Numbered from the stretch's first letter, positions 7,622 to 16,194 are shown. The stretch is DNA of 64,000 bases from Streptomyces geranii (GCF_002954775.1 NZ_PJME01000026.1:1-64000), one strand, 5' to 3'. Numbers and translations are program-made. The notes: a model not told the origin generated them from the letters alone.

Positions 7622-8833
7622 TCAGACGAACGCGCGCCAGTCGGCGTGCAGTCGGTCGGAGAGGCGGACGGTGATGAACTCGTTGTTGTCCGCCTTGCCC
7701 GCCGTACGGCCGGACGAGAAGGGGAAGTTGTTGTCGTTCAGGACGGCGAGGGTGCGGTCGTCGAGCAGGACGACGTCCTCGATCGTCTGGAACGGGAAGG
7801 TGAAGGTCTCGCCGAAGCCGCCGAGCTTCTTCGGGTTGGCGATGTCCAGCAGGTCGGCGACGAGCGTCTTGTCCATCAGGCCGTCGCCGTTCCGGTCCCG
7901 GTTGTCGGCGAGGTAGATCCGCTTGAACTTGGCGGTGGCGCCCTGGCCGCCGTCCCGCTCGATGATCAGGAAACGGTGCTGGTCGACGGCGATGGCGTCG
8001 CCGATCGCGTTGGCGGGCGATTCGAGGCGGTAGGTCCAGTGCGTGCCGGTGTACTTCCGCTTCCGCAGGTCGAACTCGTTGAGCCGCAGGTCACCGGGGG
8101 TGTCGCCGGTGACGGTGCCTTCGAGGAGCGGGTAGAGGTGCCGTCCGTCGACGCCCCGGACCAGCCCCTCGAAGCCCTTGCTGCCGCCGAGGGTGGGCGT
8201 CTCGCCGTTCAGGTAGGGGTTCTCGGGAGCCTTGACGCCCGCGAGCGAGATGGGTGCGTCGAGGAGCCGCCCCTTCTTGTCGAAGTGCAGCAGGAACGGC
8301 CCGAACTCGTCGCCGAGCCAGTAGGTCCCGTCGTACGCCTTCACGATCGACTCGACGTCGAAGTCGGCGCCGGTGAGGACCCGGTCGGCGCGGGTGAGGG
8401 CGAAGGGGACGCGGTGGTACGGGTCGCTGAGGTTGAAGCCGCCGAGGACGGTGACCTTCCCGGTGCGGGTGTCCGGCTTGACGTGGTGGACGCGCAGCAG
8501 GAAGTCGGCGCTGTTCGCCTTTCCGCCGTAGCCGTTGTCGGACAGCACGTCGTACGTGCCGTCGTGCCGGTTGACGATGCCGCTGAAGCCCTGGACGGGC
8601 TGGCCGGCGAAGGGGGCGGCGATGCCGTTGAAGGGACCGGTGCCGATGGCGGCCCCGGAGGGCTCGCTGTTCGGGACGAAGGTCTCGGCGGGGAGGGCGG
8701 CGAAGCCGGTGAGGGTGGCCCGGCCGTACGTCGCGGGCGTTCTCCCGCCATGGGCCGCGCCCTCGGCGGAGGCGGGCGCCGCGAAACCGGCGGTCAGCGC
8801 GGCGGCGCTCAGCATGATCAGAAGTCTTCTCAT
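7622..8833 (-). CDS. Secreted esterase-like phytase-family protein
   Basis: About 403 aa. It starts at ATG 8833 with a clear Sec signal peptide (RRLLIMLSAAALTAGFAAPASA), so it is exported. The mature part matches the 'esterase-like activity of phytase' family, with repeated beta-propeller-like strands: YDVLSDNGYGGK, YWLGDEFGPFLLHFDKKGRL, FEGLVRGVDGRHLYPLLEG and FLIIERDGGQG. Members bind Ca2+ and hydrolyse phosphoester or ester substrates outside the cell; the exact substrate is unknown. It is convergent with the thiolase-like gene, 32 bp away, and stands as a single unit. Confidence 0.88.
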   Translation of the reverse strand: MRRLLIMLSAAALTAGFAAPASAEGAAHGGRTPATYGRATLTGFAALPAETFVPNSEPSGAAIGTGPFNGIAAPFAGQPVQGFSGIVNRHDGTYDVLSDNGYGGKANSADFLLRVHHVKPDTRTGKVTVLGGFNLSDPYHRVPFALTRADRVLTGADFDVESIVKAYDGTYWLGDEFGPFLLHFDKKGRLLDAPISLAGVKAPENPYLNGETPTLGGSKGFEGLVRGVDGRHLYPLLEGTVTGDTPGDLRLNEFDLRKRKYTGTHWTYRLESPANAIGDAIAVDQHRFLIIERDGGQGATAKFKRIYLADNRDRNGDGLMDKTLVADLLDIANPKKLGGFGETFTFPFQTIEDVVLLDDRTLAVLNDNNFPFSSGRTAGKADNNEFITVRLSDRLHADWRAFV

Positions 8834-8920
8834 GGCCCGCACGGTAGGGACACCCGGTGACGGCCGCCCCAACAGCAGGCGACGTTCCGGCCAGTCACCC
8901 GCTCCCCGCAACAGGCGTGC

Positions 8921-9439
8921 TCACGGGCGCAGTTCGGGAATCTCGTCCGCAGGCAGGACATCGGCGACACGCCACAGCCCGATCCAGCTCTTCGGCGCGA
9001 CCGACTCGTCGAGAAGCACGGCGTTGACCTGGGGGTCGGGGTCGTCGCAGGCGTCGGCGACGACGGTGACCTTGAGGCCGGTGTCGACGGCCCACCGGGT
9101 GGTGGACAGCACGGTCCCGGACGTGGCAACTCCCGCGACGAGGATCCGCCCGACCCCGGCGGCCTCCAGCCGCTCCCGCAGATCGGTGCTGGCGAAGGCG
9201 CTGAAGCTGGTCTTGGTGAGCACGGTCTCGCCCTCGGCGGGGGCGAGGAGGGGGTGGATCTGCTCGCTCATGCCCTGCGGGACGACGTGGAAGACGGGCA
9301 GCCCGGCCGTACGGGCGGCACCGAGGGCACGCGCGGCGCGCTCGGCGACGGAGGGGTCGTGACTGAAGTTGTCGACAATGTAGGTGACGTAGTCGAGGGC
9401 GAGGAAGGCGGTGCCGGGGGTGGGAGTGGGGGTGGCCAC
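8921..9439 (-). CDS. Isochorismatase-family hydrolase lacking the catalytic cysteine
   Basis: About 172 aa with an isochorismatase-like Rossmann fold. The Asp of the triad is in FLALDYVTYIV and the Lys is in VLTKTSFSAF. The third position, normally Cys in TxxCVxxT, reads GVATSGTVLSTTRWA, so Cys is missing. This resembles the true isochorismatases and PhzD-like members that do not use a cysteine, rather than nicotinamidase-type enzymes. The start is GTG 9439, with AAGGAG placed 6 nt upstream. It is divergent from a TetR gene over a short promoter region holding a 13-bp palindrome, so that regulator probably controls it. The substrate is unknown. Confidence 0.87.
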   Translation of the reverse strand: MATPTPTPGTAFLALDYVTYIVDNFSHDPSVAERAARALGAARTAGLPVFHVVPQGMSEQIHPLLAPAEGETVLTKTSFSAFASTDLRERLEAAGVGRILVAGVATSGTVLSTTRWAVDTGLKVTVVADACDDPDPQVNAVLLDESVAPKSWIGLWRVADVLPADEIPELRP

Positions 9440-9526
9440 GGGGTTCTCCTTGCTGCGGGGAGGAACGGGGCTAAAATCGGAGAGCACGCCCCGGTTAGCT
9501 GTCCACACCGTACCGGAGACCGCGCC

Positions 9527-9539
9527 CCGCTTAAAGCGG
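9527..9539. promoter_or_regulatory. 13-bp palindrome in divergent isochorismatase/tetR promoter
   Basis: CCGCTTAAAGCGG is a perfect palindrome around a central A, placed between the two divergent genes. Just downstream, GCGTACGAGAT occurs twice 13 bp apart. Either could be the operator of the adjacent TetR protein. Confidence 0.55.
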
Positions 9540-9584
9540 CGTACGAGATCGGCGTACGAGATTCACGACGAGGGAGACCCACAG

Positions 9585-10169
9585 ATGCCGCCGGAGAACC
9601 CGAACCGCCCCCTGCGCGCCGACGCCCGCCGCAACCGGGACCGGCTGCTGGAGGTGGCGAGGGAGGCGTTCGCGGCGGAGGGGCTGTCGGTGTCCCTGGA
9701 CGAGATCGCGCGCAGGGCGGGCGTGGGCCCGGGCACCCTGTACCGCCACTTCCCGACCAAGGAGGGCCTGTTCGAGGCGGTGGTCCACGAGCGACTCGAC
9801 CCGCTCCTCGCCGAGGCGCGCGCGCTCTACGACGCGGAGGACCCGGGCGCGGCCCTGTTCACGATCCTGGACCGCCTGGTGACGGACGCAGTGACGAAGG
9901 CGGACCTGATCGACGCGATCGCCCACGCGGGCCCCGAGATCCAGGCAACGGCCGACGCGACCTCAGCCGACCTCCACCGCACGATCGGCCACTTGCTGAC
10001 GCGGGCCCAGTCGGCGGGCACGGTTCGTGCCGATGTCGGCATCACGGACCTGATGGCCCTGCTGTCGGGCCTGCTACTGGCGCTACGGCACAGAGCGAAC
10101 GCGGGGGCGGATCCAAGGTTGGCACTGACGGTGCTGTGCGACGGATTGAGGGCGCGAAGCGCCCGATAG
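9585..10169 (+). CDS. TetR family transcriptional regulator
   Basis: 194 aa. The N-terminal HTH is RDRLLEVAREAFAAEG followed by SLDEIARRAGVGPGTLYRHF (residues about 15-58). The C-terminal helical domain resembles the SCO4008/AcrR-like group. ATG 9585 follows GGGAGA by a proper distance; the upstream open frame is not used. It is transcribed away from the isochorismatase-family gene and probably represses it and itself through the palindrome in between. The last codons form a 6-bp hairpin that may help end transcription. Confidence 0.9.
   Translation: MPPENPNRPLRADARRNRDRLLEVAREAFAAEGLSVSLDEIARRAGVGPGTLYRHFPTKEGLFEAVVHERLDPLLAEARALYDAEDPGAALFTILDRLVTDAVTKADLIDAIAHAGPEIQATADATSADLHRTIGHLLTRAQSAGTVRADVGITDLMALLSGLLLALRHRANAGADPRLALTVLCDGLRARSAR
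10150..10164. terminator. Hairpin at tetR 3' end
   Basis: GGGCGC-GAA-GCGCCC forms a perfect 6-bp stem over the last codons of the TetR gene. It is followed at once by a copy of the intergenic repeat (10168-10200). Confidence 0.5.
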
Positions 10170-10200
10170 GGGCGCGGGGAACTGCGCGACCAGCCCCAAC
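10168..10200 (+). repeat. Streptomyces intergenic repeat copy
   Basis: AGGGGCGCGGGGAACTGCGC followed by GACCAGCCCCAAC. The same element appears at 5521 (inside a gene), 29382 (longer variant), 58773 and 61275. Confidence 0.8.
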
Positions 10201-10229
10201 GGCGCCGCACCCGGAATCAAACAAAACCC

Positions 10230-10640
10230 CTACGCACAAACCCCACAAAGCCCCCGATAGGTCACCTCGACCTGGGACACAGTGAAGCCGAAGCGTTCCT
10301 CCACGGGAAGGTCCGCCAGCGGGTCCCCCGCAGGATGCACATCCCTGATCGTCCCGCAGTTGGAGCAGATCAGATGCTGGTGGGGATGGTGCGCGTTCGG
10401 GTCGTACCGCTTGGCCCGACCATCCGTCGCCACCTCTATGACCTCACCCAGGGACACCAGCTCACCCAGGGTGTTGTAAACGGTCGCCCGAGAGATCTCC
10501 GGCAGCCGCTGAGCCGCACGCGCGTGCACCTCGTCAGCCGTCAGATGGACGTGTTCGCCGTCGAGGACCTCCGCGACGACACGCCGCTGGGAAGTCATCC
10601 GCCAGCCGCGTCCACGCAGTCGCTCCAGCAGGTCGCTCAT
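10230..10640 (-). CDS. Fur-family (PerR/CatR-like) peroxide-responsive repressor
   Basis: 136 aa. The DNA-binding part holds TSQRRVVAEVLDGEHVHLTADEV and RATVYNTLGELVSLG. The metal and redox site has HHPHQHLICSNCG and the C-terminal CGVC pair, matching the zinc-holding CxxC...CxxC arrangement. Fur-type regulators of Streptomyces control catalase-peroxidase genes and lose DNA binding when oxidised. The gene is divergent from katG here, whereas furA-catC in S. coelicolor runs in one direction. The ATG at 10640 is preceded by AGGTGA at a 5-nt distance; a GTG three codons upstream overlaps that site. It very likely represses katG and itself. Confidence 0.92.
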   Translation of the reverse strand: MSDLLERLRGRGWRMTSQRRVVAEVLDGEHVHLTADEVHARAAQRLPEISRATVYNTLGELVSLGEVIEVATDGRAKRYDPNAHHPHQHLICSNCGTIRDVHPAGDPLADLPVEERFGFTVSQVEVTYRGLCGVCA

Positions 10641-10675
10641 ATCGTTCACCTATTCAGGTTCGGCGGAATACACGG

Positions 10676-10755
10676 ATTTTACCAGTGGGTGTCCGGGTTC
10701 CGATAGGGTACGGAATTGACGTACTTCTTGACTTGGACTCTGTCTATTGTAGGGT
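10676..10755. promoter_or_regulatory. Divergent fur/katG promoter region
   Basis: For katG, TTGACT (10728-10733) and TAGGGT (10750-10755) are separated by 16 bp. On the minus strand, TAAAAT (10681-10676) is a good -10 for the Fur gene. The AT-richer stretch TTGACTTGGACTCTGTCTAT over the katG -35 is the likely operator of the Fur-type repressor. Confidence 0.6.
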
Positions 10756-10799
10756 CGGTTTCAACGGTAGTCGCCCCACCCCCGCAGTAAGGATTTCCC

Positions 10800-13022
10800 A
10801 TGTCTGAGAACCATGACGCGATCGTCACCGACGCGAAAACCGAGGGCACGGGTGGCTGCCCGGTCGCGCACACGCGTGCCCCGCACCCGACCCAGGGCGG
10901 CGGCAACCGCCAGTGGTGGCCCGAGTCGCTCAACCTGAAGATCCTCGCGAAGAACCCGGCCGTGTCGAACCCGCTGGGCGAGGAGTTCGACTACGCCGCC
11001 GCCTTCCAGACCCTCGACCTCCCCGCCGTCAAGCAGGACATCGCGGCGGTGCTGACGGACTCCAAGGACTGGTGGCCGGCCGACTTCGGGCACTACGGCC
11101 CGTTCATGATCCGTATGGCCTGGCACAGCGCGGGCACCTACCGCATCAGCGACGGCCGCGGTGGCGGCGGCGCCGGTCAGCAGCGCTTCGCCCCCCTGAA
11201 CAGCTGGCCGGACAACGGCAACCTCGACAAGGCCCGCCGTCTGCTGTGGCCGGTCAAGAAGAAGTACGGCCAGAACCTCTCCTGGGCCGACCTGATGATC
11301 CTCGCGGGCAACGTCGCGCTGGAGACGATGGGCTTCGAGACCTTCGGCTTCGGCGGCGGACGCGCGGACGTGTGGGAGCCCGACGAGGACGTGTACTGGG
11401 GTCCCGAGAAGGTCTGGCTCGACGACGAGCGCTACACCGGCGACCGTGAGCTGGAGGAGCCCCTCGGCGCCGTCCAGATGGGCCTCATCTACGTCAACCC
11501 GGAGGGCCCCAACGGCAACCCGGACCCGATCGCCGCGGCCCGCGACATCCGCGAGACCTTCCGCCGTATGGCGATGAACGACGAGGAGACCGTCGCCCTC
11601 ATCGCCGGCGGCCACACCTTCGGCAAGACCCACGGCGCCGGCCCGGCGGACGCCGTCGGCCCCGACCCCGAGGCCGCGCCGATCGAGCAGCAGGGCTTCG
11701 GCTGGAAGAGCTCGTACGGCTCCGGCAAGGGCGGCGACGCGATCACCAGTGGCCTTGAGGTCACCTGGACGAGCACGCCGGCCCAGTGGAGCAACGGCTT
11801 CTTCACGAACCTCTTCGAGTACGAGTACGAGCTGACGCAGAGCCCGGCCGGCGCCAACCAGTGGGTGGCGAAGAACGCCGAGGCGATCATCCCGGACGCG
11901 CACGACCCGTCGAAGACGAAGCTCCCGACGATGCTCACGACCGACCTGTCGCTGCGCTTCGACCCGGCCTACGCGGAGATCTCGCGCCGCTTCTACGAGA
12001 ACCCGGACCAGTTCGCGGACGCCTTCGCCCGCGCCTGGTACAAGCTGACCCACCGTGACCTGGGCCCGGTCGTCCGCTACCTCGGCCCCGAGGTCCCCTC
12101 CGAGGTGCTGCTCTGGCAGGACCCGCTGCCCGAGGTGACGCACGAGCTGGTCGACGCCGCCGACGTCTCCGCCCTCAAGGCGCAGATCCTCAGCACCGGC
12201 CTCACCGTCTCCCAGCTGGTCTCCACCACCTGGGCGGCCACGTCCTCCTTCCGCGGCAGCGACAAGCGCGGCGGTGCCAACGGCGCCCGGATCCGTCTCC
12301 AGCCGCAGGCCGGCTGGGAGGTCAACCAGCCCGACGAGCTGGCCCAGGTGCTGCGCACCCTGGAAGGCGTCCAGGATGCCTTCAACTCCGCGCAGTCCGG
12401 CGGCAAGCAGATCTCGATCGCCGACGTGATCGTCCTCGCCGGTGCGGCGGGCGTCGAGAAGGCGGCCAAGGACGCGGGCTACGACATCGAGGTCCCGTTC
12501 ACCCCGGGCCGCGCCGACGCGACGCAGGAGCAGACGGACGTCGAGTCCTTCGCCGCTCTCGAGCCGACCGCCGACGGGTTCCGCAACTACCTCGGCAAGG
12601 GCAACCGCCTCCCCGCCGAGTACCTGCTGCTCGACAAGGCCAACCTGCTCAACCTGAGCGCCCCCGAGCTGACCGTCCTCGTCGGCGGCCTGCGCGTCCT
12701 CGGCGCGAACCACCAGGGCTCCTCGCACGGCGTCTTCACCGACACCCCGGGCGTGCTGACGAACGACTTCTTCGTCAACCTGCTGGAGCTGGGCACGGAG
12801 TGGACGGCCACCTCCGAGGACAAGAACACCTTCGAGGGCCGCGACGAGTCCGGCCAGGTCAAGTGGACCGGCACCCGCGCCGACCTGGTCTTCGGCTCCA
12901 ACTCGGAGCTGCGCGCGGTCGCCGAGGTCTACGCGAGCGACGACGCCAAGGAGAAGTTCGTCAAGGACTTCGTCAAGGCGTGGGTCAAGGTGTCGAACGC
13001 GGACCGCTTCGACCTCGTCTGA
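10800..13022 (+). CDS. katG: Catalase-peroxidase
   Basis: 740 aa, the full length of bifunctional haem catalase-peroxidases, which decompose hydrogen peroxide and oxidise small donors in the cytoplasm. The distal site RMAWHSAGTYR holds the Trp and His. The Tyr of the Met-Tyr-Trp adduct is in LIYVNPEGPNG and the Met in FRRMAMNDEE. The proximal haem ligand His is in GGHTFGKTHG. The C-terminal duplicated half is complete. It lies 160 bp from the divergent Fur-family gene, with a clear promoter and presumed operator between. A strong terminator follows the stop. Confidence 0.98.
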   Translation: MSENHDAIVTDAKTEGTGGCPVAHTRAPHPTQGGGNRQWWPESLNLKILAKNPAVSNPLGEEFDYAAAFQTLDLPAVKQDIAAVLTDSKDWWPADFGHYGPFMIRMAWHSAGTYRISDGRGGGGAGQQRFAPLNSWPDNGNLDKARRLLWPVKKKYGQNLSWADLMILAGNVALETMGFETFGFGGGRADVWEPDEDVYWGPEKVWLDDERYTGDRELEEPLGAVQMGLIYVNPEGPNGNPDPIAAARDIRETFRRMAMNDEETVALIAGGHTFGKTHGAGPADAVGPDPEAAPIEQQGFGWKSSYGSGKGGDAITSGLEVTWTSTPAQWSNGFFTNLFEYEYELTQSPAGANQWVAKNAEAIIPDAHDPSKTKLPTMLTTDLSLRFDPAYAEISRRFYENPDQFADAFARAWYKLTHRDLGPVVRYLGPEVPSEVLLWQDPLPEVTHELVDAADVSALKAQILSTGLTVSQLVSTTWAATSSFRGSDKRGGANGARIRLQPQAGWEVNQPDELAQVLRTLEGVQDAFNSAQSGGKQISIADVIVLAGAAGVEKAAKDAGYDIEVPFTPGRADATQEQTDVESFAALEPTADGFRNYLGKGNRLPAEYLLLDKANLLNLSAPELTVLVGGLRVLGANHQGSSHGVFTDTPGVLTNDFFVNLLELGTEWTATSEDKNTFEGRDESGQVKWTGTRADLVFGSNSELRAVAEVYASDDAKEKFVKDFVKAWVKVSNADRFDLV

Positions 13023-13044
13023 TCCACAGCACAGCCGAGCACTG

Positions 13045-13085
13045 ACGTCCGGGTCGGCCCTCACGGGTCGGCCCGGACGTTTTTC
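13045..13085 (+). terminator. Rho-independent terminator of katG
   Basis: ACGTCCGGGTCGGCCC and GGGTCGGCCCGGACGT form a long stem around TCAC with a few mismatches, directly followed by TTTTT. This is the best canonical terminator in the window. Confidence 0.92.
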
Positions 13086-13108
13086 GTGGATGGCAGATAC
13101 TCGTCCCC

Positions 13109-13786
13109 ATGTCACCGCAACCCGACCTGCACGACCTGCTGCGAACCCTGCGGGTCTGGTCCCCCGAGGTCACGGAACTGCCCGCCTTCGACCCGGAGTC
13201 CGCCCCCGCCGACCCCCTCCCCCTCTTCACCGCCTGGTTCGCGGAGGCGGTGACGGCAGGCCAGCCCGAGCCGCACACCATGTCCCTCGCGACCTCGGAC
13301 ACGGCCGGCCTGCCCGACGTACGCACGGTGATGCTGCACGGCGCGGACGACGACGGCTGGTCCTTCGCCTCGCACTCCGGCAGCGCGAAGGGACGGCAGC
13401 TGGCGCAACGGCCGTACGCGGCACTGCACTTCTACTGGCCGGCGCTGGGCCGCCAGATCCGGCTGCGCGGCCCGGTGGAGTCGGCCCCTTCCTCCGAAGC
13501 ACAGGCCGATCTGCACGCACGCTCGACAGGTGCGCTGGCCGCCGCGCTGACCGGCCGGCAGAGTGAAGTGCTGGGCTCGCTGGAGGAGTTGGCGGACGGG
13601 TCGCGGGCCGCCTGGGAGCGGGCGCAGCGTGAGCCGGACGCCCCCGCGCCGACCTGGACGCTGTACCGACTGCGCCCGGAGGAGGCCGAGTTCTTCCAGG
13701 GAGACGCCCAGCGCCGCCACGTACGACTCAGGTACTACCGCGCGGATACGACCACGGGTTGGCTCAGGGAGCTGCTGTGGCCGTAG
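13109..13786 (+). CDS. Pyridoxamine 5'-phosphate oxidase-like FMN protein
   Basis: 225 aa with the split-barrel flavin fold of PdxH. Visible features are MSLATSDTAGLPDVRTVMLHG (FMN-binding strand region), SHSGSAKGRQLAQRPYAALHFYWPALGRQIRLRG, and the C-terminal dimer part YRLRPEEAEFFQGDAQRRH, which parallels the ...EFWQG...R... ending of PdxH. It would oxidise pyridoxamine or pyridoxine phosphate to pyridoxal phosphate, but it is diverged (W of the EFWQG motif is F) and Streptomyces genomes usually carry a closer PdxH elsewhere. It overlaps the convergent acetyltransferase gene by 23 bp. Confidence 0.85.
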   Translation: MSPQPDLHDLLRTLRVWSPEVTELPAFDPESAPADPLPLFTAWFAEAVTAGQPEPHTMSLATSDTAGLPDVRTVMLHGADDDGWSFASHSGSAKGRQLAQRPYAALHFYWPALGRQIRLRGPVESAPSSEAQADLHARSTGALAAALTGRQSEVLGSLEELADGSRAAWERAQREPDAPAPTWTLYRLRPEEAEFFQGDAQRRHVRLRYYRADTTTGWLRELLWP

Positions 13787-14399
13787 GGAAGTCGGGTTCC
13801 GGGTCCTTGTCCTGGGCGATCCGCCCGTGCAGGTGCACGTCCCGGAACACGTCCTGGCGGCCCTCCTCGAACATCGCGCCCCGCAGGGTCCCCTCGTAGC
13901 GGAATCCGCAGTGCTCGGCGACGCGGCAGGAGGCGCCGTGGCCGACGGCGTGGCCGAGTTCCAGGCGGTTGAGGCCGAGGACGTCGAAGACCCAGCGGGT
14001 GCCGAGGGCGAGAGCGCGGGTGGCGACGCGTCCGCCGCGGGCCTCGGGGAGGACCCAGTAGCCGACGCGGGCGACGCGGATGAAGGGGTCGATGTCGTTG
14101 ACGCCGAGGTGGCCGAGTATCGCGCCGCTGGCGGAGTCGGTGACGCAGAAGGAGACCCGGGTGCCGTCGGCGGCGGTTCCGGAGCGGGTGCCGAGGGAGT
14201 CGCGGGCGCTGTCGAGGTCGGTGACCGGCTTCATCGGGGTGTTCCAGCGCCGGAAGTCGGGGTCGGTCAGCCCGCGCAGCCACGCGTCGACGTCGGTGTC
14301 GGAGTCCGCGCGCCACTGCCGCAGCCGGAGTCCGTTACCGAGCAGCTCGGGAAACTCGGGGACGGGATGGGCGAGGGACCGCTCATGAATTGGGGCCAT
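13764..14399 (-). CDS. GNAT family acetyltransferase
   Basis: About 211 aa resembling RimJ/RimL-type N-acetyltransferases. Typical parts are LRLRQWRADSDTDVDAWLRGL at the N-terminus, ILGHLGVNDIDPFIRVARVGYWVLPEARGGRVATRAL (acetyl-CoA binding around R-G-G-R-V-A) and LNRLELGHAVGHGASCRVAEHCGFRYEG near the end. The start codon at 14399 overlaps the DUF35 gene's stop by one base, so it is the second gene of that operon, under the operator at 14857. Its substrate is unknown. The 3' end overlaps the convergent oxidase-like gene. Confidence 0.9.
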   Translation of the reverse strand: MAPIHERSLAHPVPEFPELLGNGLRLRQWRADSDTDVDAWLRGLTDPDFRRWNTPMKPVTDLDSARDSLGTRSGTAADGTRVSFCVTDSASGAILGHLGVNDIDPFIRVARVGYWVLPEARGGRVATRALALGTRWVFDVLGLNRLELGHAVGHGASCRVAEHCGFRYEGTLRGAMFEEGRQDVFRDVHLHGRIAQDKDPEPDFPTATAAP

Positions 14400-14827
14400 C
14401 ACCCCATTGAAGCCCGTACGGCTGTACGACTCCCACCCCGGGGACGGAACACGGGCACACCGTCCCGAAAGGCGACCTCCAGCCCCATCCCGACCCCCAA
14501 CTCGCCTTCCGTGCAGTCGACCACCTCGGTCATCATCCGCGGCCCCTCGTCGAGATCGACGACGGCGGCGACGTACGGCGTCCGCTCCCCGAAGGGCGGC
14601 AGGTCGTTGCGGTGGACGACGGACCAGGTGTAGAGCGTGGCCAGCCCGCTCGCCCCCTCCCACGCCACGTCCTCGCCCCAACAGTGCGGGCAGAACTCCC
14701 GGGGGTAGTGATGCGCCAGCCCGCACGCCGCGCACCGCCGCACGAGCAGCCGCCCGTCGGCCGCCGCATCCCAGTAGGGGCGGGTGAAGGCGTCGACGTC
14801 GGGCAGGTCGAACCGGTCCTCGCGCAT
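14399..14827 (-). CDS. Zn-ribbon/OB-fold DUF35 protein (thiolase or aldolase partner)
   Basis: About 142 aa. It has an N-terminal zinc ribbon CAACGL...FCPHC, preceded by the helix TRPYWDAAADGRLLVRRC, then an OB-fold with LYTWSVVHRNDLPPFGERTPYVAAVVDLDEG. DUF35 proteins bind acyl-CoA and partner with thiolase-fold enzymes; in steroid side-chain degradation the DUF35 module is required by the Ltp2 aldolase. The thiolase-fold protein at 6417 lacks its Cys and is under the same type of operator, which makes it the likely partner although the genes are 7 kb apart. ATG 14827 is chosen for spacing to the GGGGGG stretch. Confidence 0.9.
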   Translation of the reverse strand: MREDRFDLPDVDAFTRPYWDAAADGRLLVRRCAACGLAHHYPREFCPHCWGEDVAWEGASGLATLYTWSVVHRNDLPPFGERTPYVAAVVDLDEGPRMMTEVVDCTEGELGVGMGLEVAFRDGVPVFRPRGGSRTAVRASMG

Positions 14828-14856
14828 GTCCACGCCCCCCTGACAACCACCTGGAT

Positions 14857-14871
14857 CTGACGGTACGTCAG
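14857..14871. promoter_or_regulatory. Palindromic operator (regulon site) upstream of DUF35 operon
   Basis: CTGACGGTACGTCAG matches the full consensus with both CTGACG/CGTCAG half-sites, 30 bp before the DUF35 start. Confidence 0.8.
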
Positions 14872-14970
14872 CTCAGTATGGCCTCACCGGACCTTCATAA
14901 CCAGGCCCCCTGCGCCACCCGACCCGCCCACCCTTCCCACGGTCGTGATCAATCCGCAACCGATTCCGAG

Positions 14971-14990
14971 CTTGACCGATACCTATCAAG
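14971..14990. promoter_or_regulatory. Inverted repeat upstream of flavin monooxygenase gene
   Basis: CTTGACCGATACCTATCAAG has 5-bp arms (CTTGA/TCAAG) around 10 bp, centred about 35 bp before the start of the monooxygenase gene. TTGACC within it could double as a -35 element. It is a possible operator of a different class from the CTGACG sites. Confidence 0.45.
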
Positions 14991-15015
14991 TAACGACGCG
15001 CATACCCTCGGGCAC

Positions 15016-16194
15016 ATGACCGACTCCTCGACAGCGCCCTCGACCACGACCTCGACGGCTCCCGTGTACGTCATCGGCGGCGGACCCGGCGGGCTCGCCG
15101 TGGCGTACGCGCTGCGGGCCCAGGGCGTACGGGCCGTCGTGCTGGAGCGGGGCGAGCGGGTCGGCACCTCCTGGCGCCGCCACTACGACCGGCTGCACCT
15201 GCACACCACCCGCCGCCTCTCCTCGCTGCCCGGACTGGCGATGCCGCGCTCCTTCGGGCGGTGGGTGGCCCGCGACGACGTGGTCCGCTACCTCGACAAG
15301 TACGCCGAGCACCACGAGCTGGAGGTCGTCACCGGTGTCGAGGTGTCCCGGGTCGAGCGGACCGCCGACGGCACCGGCTGGCTGCTGCACGCCACCGGCG
15401 GACGCGAGCTGACCGGCAGCGCGGTCGTCGTCGCCACCGGCACCAACCACACCCCCCGTATCCCCGACTGGCCCGGCCGCGACGCCTACCGCGGCGAACT
15501 GCTGCACGCCGCCCAGTACCGCAACGCCACCCCCTACGCCGGCCGCGACGTCCTCGTCGTCGGCATCGGCAACACCGGCGCCGAGATCGCCGTCGACCTG
15601 GTGGAGGGCGGCGCCTCGCGCGTACGCCTGTCGGTCCGCACCGCCCCGCACATCGTCCGCCGGTCCACGGCCGGCTGGGCGGCCCAGTTCACGGGCATCC
15701 TCGTACGCCGCCTGCCGGTACGCCTGGTCGACAAGCTCGCCGGGCCGATGGCCAAGGTGAGCGTCCCCGACCTGTCCGCCCACGGCCTGCCCCGCCCCGA
15801 CACGGGCCTGTACTCCCGCGTCACCGCCGGCTCGATCCCCGTCCAGGACGTCGGCCTCATCGACGCCGTACGCAAGGGCCGGGTCGAGATCGTGGCGGCG
15901 GTGGACTCCTTCGAGGACGGCAAGATCACCCTCGCCGACGGCACCCACATCGAACCGGACGCGGTGATCGCCGCGACGGGCTACCTCCGCGGCCTGGAGG
16001 GCCTGGTGGGCCACCTCGACGTCCTGGACCCCCGCGGCAAGCCGGTCGTACACGGGCCGCACTCCCCGAAGAACGCCCCCGGCCTCTACTTCACCGGTTA
16101 CACCAACCCCATCAGCGGGATGTTCCGTGAGATGGCGATCGACGCGGCGAAGATCGCGAAGGTGATCGCCCGCCAGACCGCCGCCCGACGGTAA
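15016..16194 (+). CDS. FAD/NADPH-dependent flavin monooxygenase-like oxidoreductase
   Basis: About 392 aa. The FAD-binding Rossmann motif VIGGGPGGLAVAYAL is at about residue 19 and a second, NADPH-type, motif VVGIGNTGAEIAVDL at about residue 180. ATGYLRGLEGL and YFTGYTNPISGMFREMAIDA close the protein, as in CzcO/YUCCA-like flavoproteins. These enzymes oxygenate soft nucleophiles or perform Baeyer-Villiger or N-hydroxylation reactions. The ATG at 15016 begins just before a Ser/Thr-rich tail leading to the FAD motif; no strong ribosome site precedes it. It is divergent from the DUF35/acetyltransferase operon and may be co-controlled with it. Confidence 0.88.
   Translation: MTDSSTAPSTTTSTAPVYVIGGGPGGLAVAYALRAQGVRAVVLERGERVGTSWRRHYDRLHLHTTRRLSSLPGLAMPRSFGRWVARDDVVRYLDKYAEHHELEVVTGVEVSRVERTADGTGWLLHATGGRELTGSAVVVATGTNHTPRIPDWPGRDAYRGELLHAAQYRNATPYAGRDVLVVGIGNTGAEIAVDLVEGGASRVRLSVRTAPHIVRRSTAGWAAQFTGILVRRLPVRLVDKLAGPMAKVSVPDLSAHGLPRPDTGLYSRVTAGSIPVQDVGLIDAVRKGRVEIVAAVDSFEDGKITLADGTHIEPDAVIAATGYLRGLEGLVGHLDVLDPRGKPVVHGPHSPKNAPGLYFTGYTNPISGMFREMAIDAAKIAKVIARQTAARR

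Noticed and set aside
10761..13115. 784-aa open frame opposite katG
   Set aside because: A GC-rich shadow frame; katG is unambiguous on the + strand.
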